Source: Palsa-661 sp035535015 (GTDB lineage: Bacteria; Actinomycetota; Acidimicrobiia; Acidimicrobiales; UBA8190). Taken from it: a stretch of 64,000 nt of DNA. Shown piece by piece: positions 8,960 to 16,897 of the stretch. The notes beneath the pieces are model-generated. The model did no database searches. It was not told the origin of the DNA and saw nothing but the letters and a program-made list of their open reading frames with translations. Location: assembly GCA_035535015.1 (NCBI GenBank), contig DATLQU010000037.1, positions 95,618 to 159,617 on the forward strand. The letters are read 5' to 3'. A program made the translations under genes and the position numbers. Within the stretch, counting starts at the first letter, position 1. Each line of letters starts with the position of its first letter.

Positions 8960-9526
8960 TCACGAGGTCATGCCGCCCAGGCCGACCAGGCCCCGGGCCA
9001 GTTCGATCTCGCCCATGTGTCGCAGGCCGTGCTGGTAGAGCCAGCACTCCAGGGCGTCGAGGACGGTGAGGCCGTCGGGTCCGGCCACCCGGGCGCTGTA
9101 GGTACTGGCGATCTGCTCCGGGAACGGACGGGTGATGACGACCCGAGAGAGCTCGGCCGGATCGAGCCCGGCCAGGTAGGCCTCGGTCCGATCGAAGACG
9201 GCGCGCTGATAGGCCCGGAAGGCGTCGTAGTCGCCGATGCGCTGGTTCTCCATCTCCCCGACGGTGCGGTGCTTGCCGTGGTCGGCCACACCCATCTTCA
9301 CCCTGTCCTGGACGGCGTCGTCCCACAGAGGGGGCACGCCGGTGATCAACAGGAACGAGGCGTCCTCCATGTTCGTGTAGTGGAACAGGGAGAAGGCAAT
9401 GGGTAGCACACCGGGACGCTCGAAATGGTTGACGTGCTCCAGATCCATGGAGTCGACGGCCTGGTGGTAGAGCGAGTGCATGGCCGCCATCCGGCGCCGG
9501 AGCGAATCCAGGGTGAGCTCGGTCAT
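8960..9526 (-). CDS. DinB-like four-helix protein
   Basis: 188 aa. MTELTLDSLRRRMAAMHSLYHQ starts a helical bundle; a histidine pattern (SLFHYTNMED... and YQHGLRHMGEIELARGL) matches the metal-site layout of the DinB/YfiT/mycothiol-transferase superfamily. Many actinobacterial members are thiol (mycothiol or bacillithiol) S-transferases, and mshC lies 71 bp upstream in the same direction, but the substrate here is unknown. Confidence 0.7.
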   Translation of the reverse strand: MTELTLDSLRRRMAAMHSLYHQAVDSMDLEHVNHFERPGVLPIAFSLFHYTNMEDASFLLITGVPPLWDDAVQDRVKMGVADHGKHRTVGEMENQRIGDYDAFRAYQRAVFDRTEAYLAGLDPAELSRVVITRPFPEQIASTYSARVAGPDGLTVLDALECWLYQHGLRHMGEIELARGLVGLGGMTS

Positions 9527-9596
9527 GATCTCCTGCCTTGTCTGGCCCGACCGCCACCATAGGAGACGGGCCGGAGGGTGTGACCCGGCAGACAGG

Positions 9597-10739
9597 CTAC
9601 GACCAGCGTTCCCCGTCCTGGAGGCCGAGGACCTGGGTCAGGTCGCGCAGCACCGCACCACGCGCCTCCTGGGCCACAGCCATGGCCCGGGGGACGTCAA
9701 GGTTCTCGAAGAGCGCCCGTCGCACCTCCGGGGTCGAGGCTTCCGATCGGCTCGGCTTCGCCTCCAGGACACGCAACTCCTCGATCGTGGCGGCGGCGTG
9801 GTCGAGATCGGCCGGGGCGAACTCCCACGGTTCCTGCCACGGTCGCACCAGGATCAGGAATCGGATGGCGGCCGCCGGCCAGCGGTCGAGCAGGTCGGCG
9901 ACGAAGACGAGATTCCCGGTCGACTTGGCCATCTTCTGGCCACCGGCCATCACCGTGCCGACGTGCATCCACGACCGGGCGAAGGGGCGGACCCCGGTGA
10001 ACGCCTCGGCCTGGGCCGCCTCGAAGGCGTGGTGGGGGAACTCCAGATCCGAACCCCCGACATGCAGATCGACCGTGGCGCCGAAAGTGGTGAGGGCCAT
10101 GGCCGAGCACTCCGCGTGCCAGCCGGGTCGACCCGGGCTCCACGGGCTCGGCCAGACCGGCTCGTCACCCTCCGAGCGCACCCACAGGGCGGCGTCGAGG
10201 GGGTCCTCCTTGTTCGGGTCGAGAGGATCGCCGCCGCGTTCGGCGGCCAGCGCGACCGCCTCGTCTCGACTGAGACCCACTCCTTCGTGAATGGCACCGG
10301 CACGGAAGTACACCGATCCATCGCGCTCGTAGGCGAGACCCCGTGTCAGCAGCTCAGCGGTCAGGGCGACGACACCGTCGACATGGTCATGGCTGCGGGG
10401 CTCGAACGCTGGACGCGCGATGCCGAGCAGGTCCATGTCCCGCTCGAACCGGTAGGCCTGTTGGGTGGCCAACGACCGCCATGAGACATTCCTCTCCTTC
10501 GCCTGGGCGAGCAGGTGATCATCGACGTCGGTGATATTGCGACACACCTCTACCGGACTTCCGGCCAGGCGTAGCACGCGCGCGGCCAAGTCGGCCCAGA
10601 CGAAGGTGGCCGCGTGACCCAGGTGGGTGGTGTCGTAGGGGGTGATACCGCAGATGTAGATGCGTCCCGTTCCCAGGACGGGCAGGCGGGAACCGCCGAT
10701 CTGTACGACCTCGGTGAGGTCTTCGTCCACGATCGTCAT
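9597..10739 (-). CDS. mshC: L-cysteine:1D-myo-inositol 2-amino-2-deoxy-glucopyranoside ligase
   Basis: 380 aa, class I aminoacyl-tRNA-synthetase fold without the C-terminal tRNA-binding region of CysRS. It joins cysteine to GlcN-inositol in mycothiol synthesis, with ATP activation. Distinguishing marks: CGITPYD (30-36), where CysRS has CGPTVYD; HLGHA (39-43) as the HIGH motif; and KMAKSTGNLVFV as the KMSKS loop (269-273). The zinc-bound cysteine site is C30, C211 and H236. MshC is usually about 410 aa, so this one is slightly short. The last gene of the SQR/TusE/DsrE run, 64 bp after the DsrE-like gene. Confidence 0.88.
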   Translation of the reverse strand: MTIVDEDLTEVVQIGGSRLPVLGTGRIYICGITPYDTTHLGHAATFVWADLAARVLRLAGSPVEVCRNITDVDDHLLAQAKERNVSWRSLATQQAYRFERDMDLLGIARPAFEPRSHDHVDGVVALTAELLTRGLAYERDGSVYFRAGAIHEGVGLSRDEAVALAAERGGDPLDPNKEDPLDAALWVRSEGDEPVWPSPWSPGRPGWHAECSAMALTTFGATVDLHVGGSDLEFPHHAFEAAQAEAFTGVRPFARSWMHVGTVMAGGQKMAKSTGNLVFVADLLDRWPAAAIRFLILVRPWQEPWEFAPADLDHAAATIEELRVLEAKPSRSEASTPEVRRALFENLDVPRAMAVAQEARGAVLRDLTQVLGLQDGERWS

Positions 10740-10803
10740 CGTGCCGCACGCGCCTCTCTGGCCCGGACGTCGTCACGCCATGGCGATGTGCTCGGTCTGC
10801 CGA

Positions 10804-11271
10804 TCACGTGAAGATGATCTGCCCGCCGGCAGCCATCTCGTAGAACTCGCCCACCGTGATGATGTCCTTCACCTGGTCGATGAGGTCGTCCTTGGTCAAC
10901 TCGAACAGGTCGCACGAAGCCTTGCAGCCGAAGAGCCCGGCGCCGGTATCGGAGATCATCTCGATGAACTCGGGAATCGACGGGATGTCGAGCTTCTCCA
11001 TCTTGCGCTCGAGGTAGTGGGTCATGACCGACGAGACGCCCGGGATCCCCCCCGCCATCGTGGCCAGATGGAGCCCGGGATTGCCCACCGTCGCCACTTT
11101 GATGTGGTCGTGGCGCTTCTTGTGGACGGCGTCCAAGCCGAAGAAGGTGAAGAACAGGTTGGCTTCGATGCCCTCGGCGCGCGCCCCGTTGGCCATGATC
11201 AGCGCCGGGTAGACGCCTTCCAGGGAGCCCTTCGAGACGATGATGGAGACCTTTTCGATGGCGTCGGTCAT
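10804..11271 (-). CDS. DsrE/DsrF/DsrH-like sulfur-carrier family protein
   Basis: 155 aa from the ATG at 11271; the open frame continues upstream but has no good start. The sequence MTDAIEKVSIIVSKGSLEGV and the late cysteine segment LFGCKASCDLFEL fit the DsrE-like (DsrE2 type) family, in which a conserved cysteine carries persulfide sulfur. It lies between the TusE-like gene and mshC, all on the minus strand, so I infer that it passes sulfane sulfur between the SQR-like enzyme and the TusE-like protein. Two cysteines four residues apart are seen here. Confidence 0.82.
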   Translation of the reverse strand: MTDAIEKVSIIVSKGSLEGVYPALIMANGARAEGIEANLFFTFFGLDAVHKKRHDHIKVATVGNPGLHLATMAGGIPGVSSVMTHYLERKMEKLDIPSIPEFIEMISDTGAGLFGCKASCDLFELTKDDLIDQVKDIITVGEFYEMAAGGQIIFT

Positions 11272-11318
11272 TGTGTGGTCCTTTCGTGTTACCGGCGTGC
11301 CCGAAGTCGATCCTGGTC

Positions 11319-11636
11319 TCAGATGCAGCCGCGGGGCTTCGGGATCCCCGCGATCTTGGCGGCCACCTTCGCCGGTCCCTTGGGAAACAGCTCGTACAGC
11401 TCCTTCACCGACACCCCGGAGATCTTCCCGAGGACACGCACGGTCGGACCGGTGCCCTTCTCGGCGTATTGGGCCCTCATGAACTTGATGACCCGCCAGT
11501 GCTGTTCGGTGAGCTCTTCGATACCCAGGGTGCGGGCGATCTCCGGTGCCATCTCGTCGGTCCACGAGTCGGGATCCTCGAAGAAGCCCTCGCCGTTGAC
11601 GGTGACGGTGTGGCCGGCGTAGGTGGCGGTGGACAT
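11319..11636 (-). CDS. TusE/DsrC-like sulfurtransferase with a single C-terminal cysteine
   Basis: 105 aa from the ATG at 11636, which has GAGGTG 7 bases upstream. The family signature is clear: a C-terminal arm ending GIPKPRGCI with the penultimate cysteine (CysA). The second DsrC cysteine, expected 11 residues earlier, is alanine (AKIAGIPKPRGC), so this is the TusE/RspA-like form that can carry a persulfide but cannot form the DsrC intramolecular trisulfide. Neighbours are an SQR-like flavoprotein upstream and a DsrE-like protein downstream. Confidence 0.85.
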   Translation of the reverse strand: MSTATYAGHTVTVNGEGFFEDPDSWTDEMAPEIARTLGIEELTEQHWRVIKFMRAQYAEKGTGPTVRVLGKISGVSVKELYELFPKGPAKVAAKIAGIPKPRGCI

Positions 11637-11690
11637 GTCAGCACCTCGAGGTGGACGGGATCGACACATTGACGACGCCGAGGGAAGTGG

Positions 11691-12935
11691 TCATGGGGAA
11701 ACGGGCTCCCGATGCTTGCCCCGCACGGGCATGGCGGACCCCACGCCGGGGACATCACGACCGGGGAGGAGGCTGTGCCAGTAGAACGATTGGAAGAGGA
11801 GCTTGCCCAGGTGGTTGAGGCGTGACTCCTTCAGCAGTGGCAACCCGATGGCGCCGGGGTAGTGACCGGCAACAGGCTCGGTGTCGTAGTTGAAATCGAT
11901 GAGCAGCGCCTTGTGGAATCCGGTTTCGATGAAGCAATTCACGTGCCCGTCATAGGTGGCGTCGAGTGGTTCGGCGACCAGGAACCGACGGATGTTCTCC
12001 ACCAGCACCTCGCCCTCGAAGTGGGTGACCGATCCGGCCTTCGACGCCGGCACGTCGGAGGCGTCTCCGATGACGAAGATATTGGGTCGGACCTTGGACT
12101 GCAGGGTGTGTTCATCGGTCGGCACGAAGTTGAGTTCGTCGCCGAGCCCTGGCGACCGACCCACATAGGGCGCACCGCTGTGGAGGGGAATGACGACGGC
12201 GAGATCGAATCCGATGGCCCGGCCGTCATAGGACACGAGTCGCCCCCCCGGTCCGTCGACCTCGCCGACATTGAACTCGGTGACGAGTTCCACGCCCTTC
12301 TGCTGGAGAAGTCCGCCCAACGAAGCCGAGGCCACGGGCTTCGTGAAAGCGCCGTCGAGCGGGGTCACGTAGGTGAGGTCCACCCGGTTGCGAATCCCGC
12401 GCTCCCGCAGGTACCAGTCGGCCAGGAAGCAGAATTCCAGAGGTGAAACCGGGCACTTGATGGGCATGTCGACGACATCGACGACGAGACGGCCCCCGTC
12501 GAACCAGTCGAGTGCGTCGTGGAGGCGGGAGGCGCCCTCGGTTGTGTAGAAGGTGAATACCTTCTCCATCCACCCGGGGCCGGTCAGTCCCTCGGTCTCT
12601 TCGGGCACCAGGGTTGAGCCGGTGGCTACCACCAAGACGTCGTATTCGAGGGCCGTCCCGTCGCCGAGCCAGACCCTTTCGGTGTCGAGATCCACCCGGT
12701 CGACCGCCGCCTGGCGGTAGCCGATCCCCCGGTGGAGTTGGCGCTGGCGGGGGCGGACGATCTCGTCAAGACGGGCCAAGCCGAAGGGCACGAAGAGAAG
12801 GCCGGGCTGGTAGACGTGCGTGTCATCTTGGTCCACGACCACGATTTGCACGTCGTCGTCGAGGATCCGTCGGAGCCGGTTGGCTGCCAGCGTCCCGCCG
12901 GTGCCCCCTCCGAGGATGACTATGCGTGTCGCCAT
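11691..12935 (-). CDS. SQR-like FAD/NAD(P)-dependent oxidoreductase
   Basis: 414 aa, two-dinucleotide-binding-domain flavoprotein. The FAD site GGGTGGTLAANRL is near residue 9 and a second flavin motif, NIFVIGDASDV, is near 290. The segment PIKCPVSPLEFCF (about 157-169) places cysteines where sulfide:quinone oxidoreductases have a redox-active cysteine, and the C-terminus is rich in aromatic residues that could touch membrane. It is the first gene of a run with TusE-like and DsrE-like proteins, which supports sulfide or persulfide oxidation. It could instead be an NDH-2-like enzyme. Confidence 0.75.
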   Translation of the reverse strand: MATRIVILGGGTGGTLAANRLRRILDDDVQIVVVDQDDTHVYQPGLLFVPFGLARLDEIVRPRQRQLHRGIGYRQAAVDRVDLDTERVWLGDGTALEYDVLVVATGSTLVPEETEGLTGPGWMEKVFTFYTTEGASRLHDALDWFDGGRLVVDVVDMPIKCPVSPLEFCFLADWYLRERGIRNRVDLTYVTPLDGAFTKPVASASLGGLLQQKGVELVTEFNVGEVDGPGGRLVSYDGRAIGFDLAVVIPLHSGAPYVGRSPGLGDELNFVPTDEHTLQSKVRPNIFVIGDASDVPASKAGSVTHFEGEVLVENIRRFLVAEPLDATYDGHVNCFIETGFHKALLIDFNYDTEPVAGHYPGAIGLPLLKESRLNHLGKLLFQSFYWHSLLPGRDVPGVGSAMPVRGKHREPVSP

Positions 12936-13067
12936 GGGTTCAGCGTCTCACCCGCTGGAGCCCATCGGTAGGGTCCTTGGACCCGAAGAACTTCATCAGG
13001 CCCGGTCGGGCCGACCATCGGTGAGCCTCGGATCTCCGGTCCCGGATGACCCGACCCTGGCGTTGCC

Positions 13068-13082
13068 TATTATTGCGCCGTG
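13068..13082 (+). promoter_or_regulatory. -10 element adjacent to a GTG start (probable leaderless mRNA)
   Basis: TATTAT at 13068-13073 is placed 6 bases before the GTG of the NUDIX gene, so transcription would begin at or beside the start codon. No Shine-Dalgarno sequence is present. A weak -35 (GATGAC, 13045-13050) sits 17 bp upstream. Confidence 0.4.
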
Positions 13083-13616
13083 GTCCGCCCCCCTCTGGCT
13101 CAGGCAGAGTTCGAGGAAATCTTCAAGCGGGTGCCGCGGCTGACGGTGGAGGTCGTCATCGTTTCGCCGGACGGGGTCATGCTGGCACGACGCCTGACCG
13201 GACCGTGTGAGGGTCTCTGGCACATTCCCGGTGGGACGGTCCGCTTCGGCGAACCGATGCATGACGCCGTCCGCCGAGTGGCCGAACAGGAGTTGGGACT
13301 CGAGGTGACGGTGGCCGGTCTCCTCGGATACATCGAGTACCCGAGCCACCTCGAACGAGGCTTGGACTGGCCGGTCGGTATCGCATTCGGTGTCCAACTG
13401 GCACCATCGTCGCCCCACCGTCTTCGCCCCGATCCCGACGCCGTGGGTTGGTTCACCGACCTTCCTGACGACATGCACGAGGAGCAGAGACTCTTTCTCG
13501 AAGGGCACGATCTCGCCGGTTCAACCGCCCGGGCCGATCCGGCGGCCGCCGACCGGGACGTCGATCGCCGTCGCTTCCCCCTGCGGGGTGGGGACGATCC
13601 GATGCACGCGCTCTGA
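13080..13616 (+). CDS. NUDIX hydrolase domain protein with altered Nudix box
   Basis: 178 aa. The Nudix fold is evident from LWHIPGGTVRFGEPMHDAV and RVAEQELGLEV. Compared with the canonical box GX5EX7REUXEEXGU, two acidic metal ligands are changed (REUXEE reads RVAEQE), similar in spirit to GDP-mannose mannosyl hydrolases, which also deviate. The region WHIPGGTVRFGE also resembles that group, but the substrate is unproven. Divergent from the SQR gene. The C-terminal 35 residues are low complexity. Confidence 0.75.
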   Translation: MVRPPLAQAEFEEIFKRVPRLTVEVVIVSPDGVMLARRLTGPCEGLWHIPGGTVRFGEPMHDAVRRVAEQELGLEVTVAGLLGYIEYPSHLERGLDWPVGIAFGVQLAPSSPHRLRPDPDAVGWFTDLPDDMHEEQRLFLEGHDLAGSTARADPAAADRDVDRRRFPLRGGDDPMHAL

Positions 13617-13618
13617 CT

Positions 13619-13766
13619 CACCCGACCGGAACCAGCCAACCCGTTGACCATGGCGTCCTTCGGATCTCCCGAACGCTTGTGATGCTCCTTGGCGCTCGAG
13701 AGCAGGAAGACGGTGTCGTCCATCGAGATGGCGAAGATCATGGCGAAGAAGAACACCGGGGCAGGC
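13619..13766 (-). pseudogene. Remnant of an MMPL/RND-family membrane transporter
   Basis: The minus-strand translation contains FFFAMIFAISMDDTVFLLSS followed by AKEHHKRSGDPKDAMVNGLA and GSGRV. This matches the conserved MMPL motif (AxxFGLSMDYxVFLLSRxREE...GxxxxAVxxGLAxTGRV). Only about 48 codons of a protein normally over 700 aa long remain, with no start and no continuation in either direction. I read it as a deletion remnant. Confidence 0.7.
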
Positions 13767-14021
13767 TGATGCGAAGGCGGTCGATGGTGGTCCGGACGGC
13801 GGGCGACGACCGATCGGCGTTGGGCATCGCTGCCATCATGACCAGATCTGCCGTGGCCGAGCGTCGAGCCGAGCGCGGCGGCGATCCCCCGGTCGTGACT
13901 GAGCACACGTTCGGCCGCCCTTGCCTGGTTCGGCCGCCCTTGCCTGGTTCGGCGTGGTCAGAACCGGCAACCGACCGGGAGCGCCGGGGCCGAAGGCCGA
14001 CTGCACCAGGGTGCATTGGAC
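13767..14021. other. Gene-free stretch with a tandem repeat
   Basis: No convincing coding sequence. It contains a 19-bp direct repeat starting GTTCGGCCGCCCTTGCCTG at 13909-13927 and 13928-13946, followed by the first six bases of a third copy. The rest shows no recognisable family in six frames. Confidence 0.55.
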
Positions 14022-14039
14022 CATACGGGGTAGGGTATG
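14022..14039. promoter_or_regulatory. Candidate CsoR/CstR-type operator
   Basis: CATACGGGGTAGGGTATG has CATAC/GTATG arms around a G-rich centre, the layout described for CsoR-family (copper or persulfide sensing) operators. It lies about 140 bp upstream of the CoA-disulfide-reductase-rhodanese gene, whose homologues belong to persulfide-responsive CstR regulons in other bacteria. A CsoR-family gene lies in the window at 54.3 kb, but whether it acts here is unknown. Confidence 0.45.
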
Positions 14040-14177
14040 TACAGGAACGAGGCGATGCGCGCTCATCGCCGGAGACGACCTCATCGCCGGAGAGAGGGTG
14101 CGATGGCCGAAAGTGGCCGACAGGCGAGAGAAGAGTAGGAATGCCACTGTTCATGGAGCTCGGATGAGGAGAGCGAA

Positions 14178-15881
14178 GTGACGGCAGGTGAGGAGCCCAG
14201 GGGCGAGGGGCGCACGATGAAGCGGCGGGTCGTCATCGTGGGGGGTGTCGCCGGTGGCATGTCGACGGCCACCCGGCTCAGACGCATCGACGAAACGGCC
14301 ACAATCACGGTGATAGAGCGGTCGGGACACGTGTCGTACGCCAACTGCGGACTCCCCTACTTCGTCGGCGGCGTGATCGAGGACGAAGACGACCTCCTGC
14401 TCCAGACACCCGAGCGCCTCTTCGACCGCTTCCGGCTCGACGTCAGGGTCGACACCGAGGTCATCGCCATCGACGCGCAGAAGCACACGGTGACGAACCG
14501 TTCCACCGTCGATGGCCGCACGGATTCGATCGGATACGACAAGCTGGTACTGAGCCCTGGAGCCGCTCCGATGCGACCGGCCATACCCGGCTTCGAACGG
14601 GTCCGGGTGCTTCGGACCGTCGAGGACGCCGAGCTGCTCGCCGCCGATGTCACCGGACGACCGGAAACGGCGGTGGTCATCGGGGCCGGGTTCGTCGGTC
14701 TGGAAACGGCCGAGAACCTGGCCCGCCGGTCCATCGCCGTGACGGTCGTCGAGGCCGCGGACCAGGTCCTCACCCCACTCGACCCCGAACTCGCCGTCCT
14801 GGTGGCGGCCGAGCTCGCCGCCCACGGGGTGGTTGTGGAAACCGGCGTGGCCGTGTCCGAGGTGACGGCCGAGGGCATCAGCCTGGCCGACGGCCGGGCC
14901 ATCCCCGGTGAGCTCGTGATCGGTTCGGTCGGCGTTCGCCCTGACGTCCGACTGGCGGAGATGGCCGGACTGGCCCTGAGCGGCAACCACGCAGTGGCCG
15001 TCGACGACGTGAACCGGACCAGTGACCCCGACATCTATGCCGTCGGTGACGCCGTCGAGAAGCCGGACTGGGTCGGCGGGGGGAATTCCTTGATCGCCCT
15101 GGCCAACGTGGCCAACCGTCAGGGACGGCGTGTCGCCGACCACATTTGCGGGCTCCCCATTCGCACGAGCGCCTCGCTGGCCACGGCCATCGTCAAGGTT
15201 TTCGACCTGACGGCGGCGACGACGGGATGGAACGAGAAGCGGCTCCGGGCCGCCGGCCGTCGTTACCGGGCCATTCACTCGCATCCCATGAGCCATGCGG
15301 GCTACTACCCGGGCGCCCAGCCGATGTCCCTGAAGCTTCTCTTCGATCCCGACGACGGGACCATTCTCGGCGCCCAGGCGGTCGGCAGGGACGGGGTCGA
15401 CAAGCGCATCGACATCATCGCCACGGCCATCACGGGGGGGATCACGGCCGACGGTCTGGCCGACTTGGAGCTCGCCTATGCGCCCCCGTTCTCGTCGGCC
15501 AAAGACCCCGTGAACATGCTCGGCTACATGGCGGAGAACATACTGACGGGCGCCTGCGACGTCGTGGAGTACGACGAGCTCGGCGCATTGACCGAGGCGG
15601 GCTGGACATTGGTCGATGTCCGGACCGACGAGGAGCACGAACGCGGAGCCATTCCCGGCTCGGTCAACCTTCCCCTCGATCGGCTACGCGACGAGCTGGG
15701 TGGAGTCCATGGTCCCCTCGTGGTCTACTGCGAGGCCGGCCAACGGAGCCACACGGCGACGTCGCTGCTTCACGAATTGGGGTTTGAAGCCCGAAATCTC
15801 GACGGTGGCTACCGGACATGGGTGGCGGCGGAGGCGGCGCGACTGCAGGAGCCGCTGCGCCTGGTGAAGGGCGCCTTGTAG
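14178..15881 (+). CDS. CoA-disulfide reductase / FAD oxidoreductase fused to rhodanese
   Basis: Up to 567 aa. The N-terminus has the FAD motif GGVAGGMSTATRLRR and the single redox cysteine in SYANCGLPYFVGG; a second motif, VIGAGFVGLETAENL, binds NAD(P)H; the C-terminal dimer domain has HPMSHAGYYPGAQPM. The last ~95 aa are a rhodanese domain with active loop YCEAGQRSHTA. Such CoADR-RHD fusions reduce CoA disulfide, CoA-persulfide or polysulfide. Either the GTG at 14178 (GGAGAGCGAA before it) or the ATG at 14217 (GAGGGG before it) could be the start. A CsoR/CstR-like site lies upstream. Confidence 0.9.
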   Translation: MTAGEEPRGEGRTMKRRVVIVGGVAGGMSTATRLRRIDETATITVIERSGHVSYANCGLPYFVGGVIEDEDDLLLQTPERLFDRFRLDVRVDTEVIAIDAQKHTVTNRSTVDGRTDSIGYDKLVLSPGAAPMRPAIPGFERVRVLRTVEDAELLAADVTGRPETAVVIGAGFVGLETAENLARRSIAVTVVEAADQVLTPLDPELAVLVAAELAAHGVVVETGVAVSEVTAEGISLADGRAIPGELVIGSVGVRPDVRLAEMAGLALSGNHAVAVDDVNRTSDPDIYAVGDAVEKPDWVGGGNSLIALANVANRQGRRVADHICGLPIRTSASLATAIVKVFDLTAATTGWNEKRLRAAGRRYRAIHSHPMSHAGYYPGAQPMSLKLLFDPDDGTILGAQAVGRDGVDKRIDIIATAITGGITADGLADLELAYAPPFSSAKDPVNMLGYMAENILTGACDVVEYDELGALTEAGWTLVDVRTDEEHERGAIPGSVNLPLDRLRDELGGVHGPLVVYCEAGQRSHTATSLLHELGFEARNLDGGYRTWVAAEAARLQEPLRLVKGAL

Positions 15882-15887
15882 CCAACG

Positions 15888-16097
15888 ATGACCGACGAAT
15901 CCCCGCCCCTGGGCGATGCTGAGGGTGAGTGGTACTACTGCTTCAAGCACGGGGTGGTCGAAACGGGAGACCGGTGCCGCCGGATGGACCGGATGGGCCC
16001 CTACGCCACGGCGGAGGAGGCCGAGAACTGGCGGGACCGCGTCGCTGCCCGCAACGCGGCGTGGGAAGGGGACGAAAAGGACGGAGAAGAGACGTAG
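15888..16097 (+). CDS. Small conserved actinobacterial protein (SPOR-like)
   Basis: 69 aa, starting 6 bp after the rhodanese fusion. The pattern WYYCFKHGVVETGDRC and DRMGPYATAEEAENW is shared by short actinobacterial proteins of unknown role; two cysteines and a histidine may bind metal. Probably co-transcribed with the upstream gene. Confidence 0.7.
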   Translation: MTDESPPLGDAEGEWYYCFKHGVVETGDRCRRMDRMGPYATAEEAENWRDRVAARNAAWEGDEKDGEET

Positions 16098-16151
16098 GCC
16101 TCTGTCGTTCGCATCGCCCATGTCGGGTGCGCCCAGACCCGGACGACGGGC

Positions 16152-16895
16152 TCAGTCGACGACGGGCGGGGATACCACCGATATGACGAGCTCGTCGATC
16201 AGGGGCTCGGTGACTACGACGATCTGCTCGGCGATACCGTCGAGCTCGCCCAGGAGCCCGAGGGCACCATCCTGCACCCGGTCGAAGCGGGCCTCGTCCC
16301 AGCGGCGCTGGTCCCCGAGGACGACACCGTCGACGTCGAATCCGATCACCGGCACCACCCCCGGCGGATCCGGGTCGGGGGTCCGGTCAGGGGCGAAGCG
16401 ACGGAGCCGCAGGACGAGGGACCCCGCCGGCGCGGGCCCGTCACCATCCGTCGCCGGGGAAATCACCGTCGCCGGGGAAGTGACCGTGGCCGGGAGGCAG
16501 CCCATGACGATGGTGAACTGCATGCCCGCTTCCTTGTGGACGTACTGCTTCTGGAAGTCGTCACGTTGCTGCATGGCGAAGAAGGAGCCCCGGCTGGGGT
16601 AGCGGACGATACCGATCCGGTCCCAGGCCGGCTCGCCGGCCCGTTGGTCGGTGACGTCGGCGAAGAAGGCCACGGTGGCCCCGACGGCCATGAGGGGACC
16701 GACCGGGGCGTAGGCGTCGTCGGCTTCCTTGCCGGTGACCGAGGACGGCCGGCCGTCGGCGTAGTCGGCCACGGCGCGGTACTGCATGAGGTTGAGCACC
16801 CAGATCGGTCCGTCGTCAGCGGGAGGCAGCTGGAGCCAGCGCCCGATGGTGTCGGCGTGGGGCCGGCCGAATCGGAAGGTCGGGGGTGGCGCCAT
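16152..16895 (-). CDS. DUF1330-like hypothetical protein (ferredoxin-like fold, probable)
   Basis: 247 aa. The N-terminal half resembles DUF1330-type dimeric alpha-beta barrel proteins: IWVLNLMQYRAVADY, then a VGATVAFFADV strand and WDRIGIVRYPSRGSFFAM. The second half repeats a similar pattern after a Pro/Thr/Asp-rich linker (about 140-170). Last gene of the operon starting with the amidohydrolase at 19.8 kb; it follows the MDMPI-like gene by 2 bp. Role unknown. Confidence 0.65.
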   Translation of the reverse strand: MAPPPTFRFGRPHADTIGRWLQLPPADDGPIWVLNLMQYRAVADYADGRPSSVTGKEADDAYAPVGPLMAVGATVAFFADVTDQRAGEPAWDRIGIVRYPSRGSFFAMQQRDDFQKQYVHKEAGMQFTIVMGCLPATVTSPATVISPATDGDGPAPAGSLVLRLRRFAPDRTPDPDPPGVVPVIGFDVDGVVLGDQRRWDEARFDRVQDGALGLLGELDGIAEQIVVVTEPLIDELVISVVSPPVVD

Positions 16896-16897
16896 CG

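Noticed and set aside
9597..10739. Cysteinyl-tRNA synthetase for this gene
   Set aside because: CGITPYD, the short C-terminus and the KMAKSTGN loop fit MshC instead; CysRS would have CGPTVYD and a longer anticodon-binding end.
14151..15638. 495-codon minus-strand frame opposite the CoADR-rhodanese gene
   Set aside because: No domain pattern; the + strand gene has full catalytic motifs.
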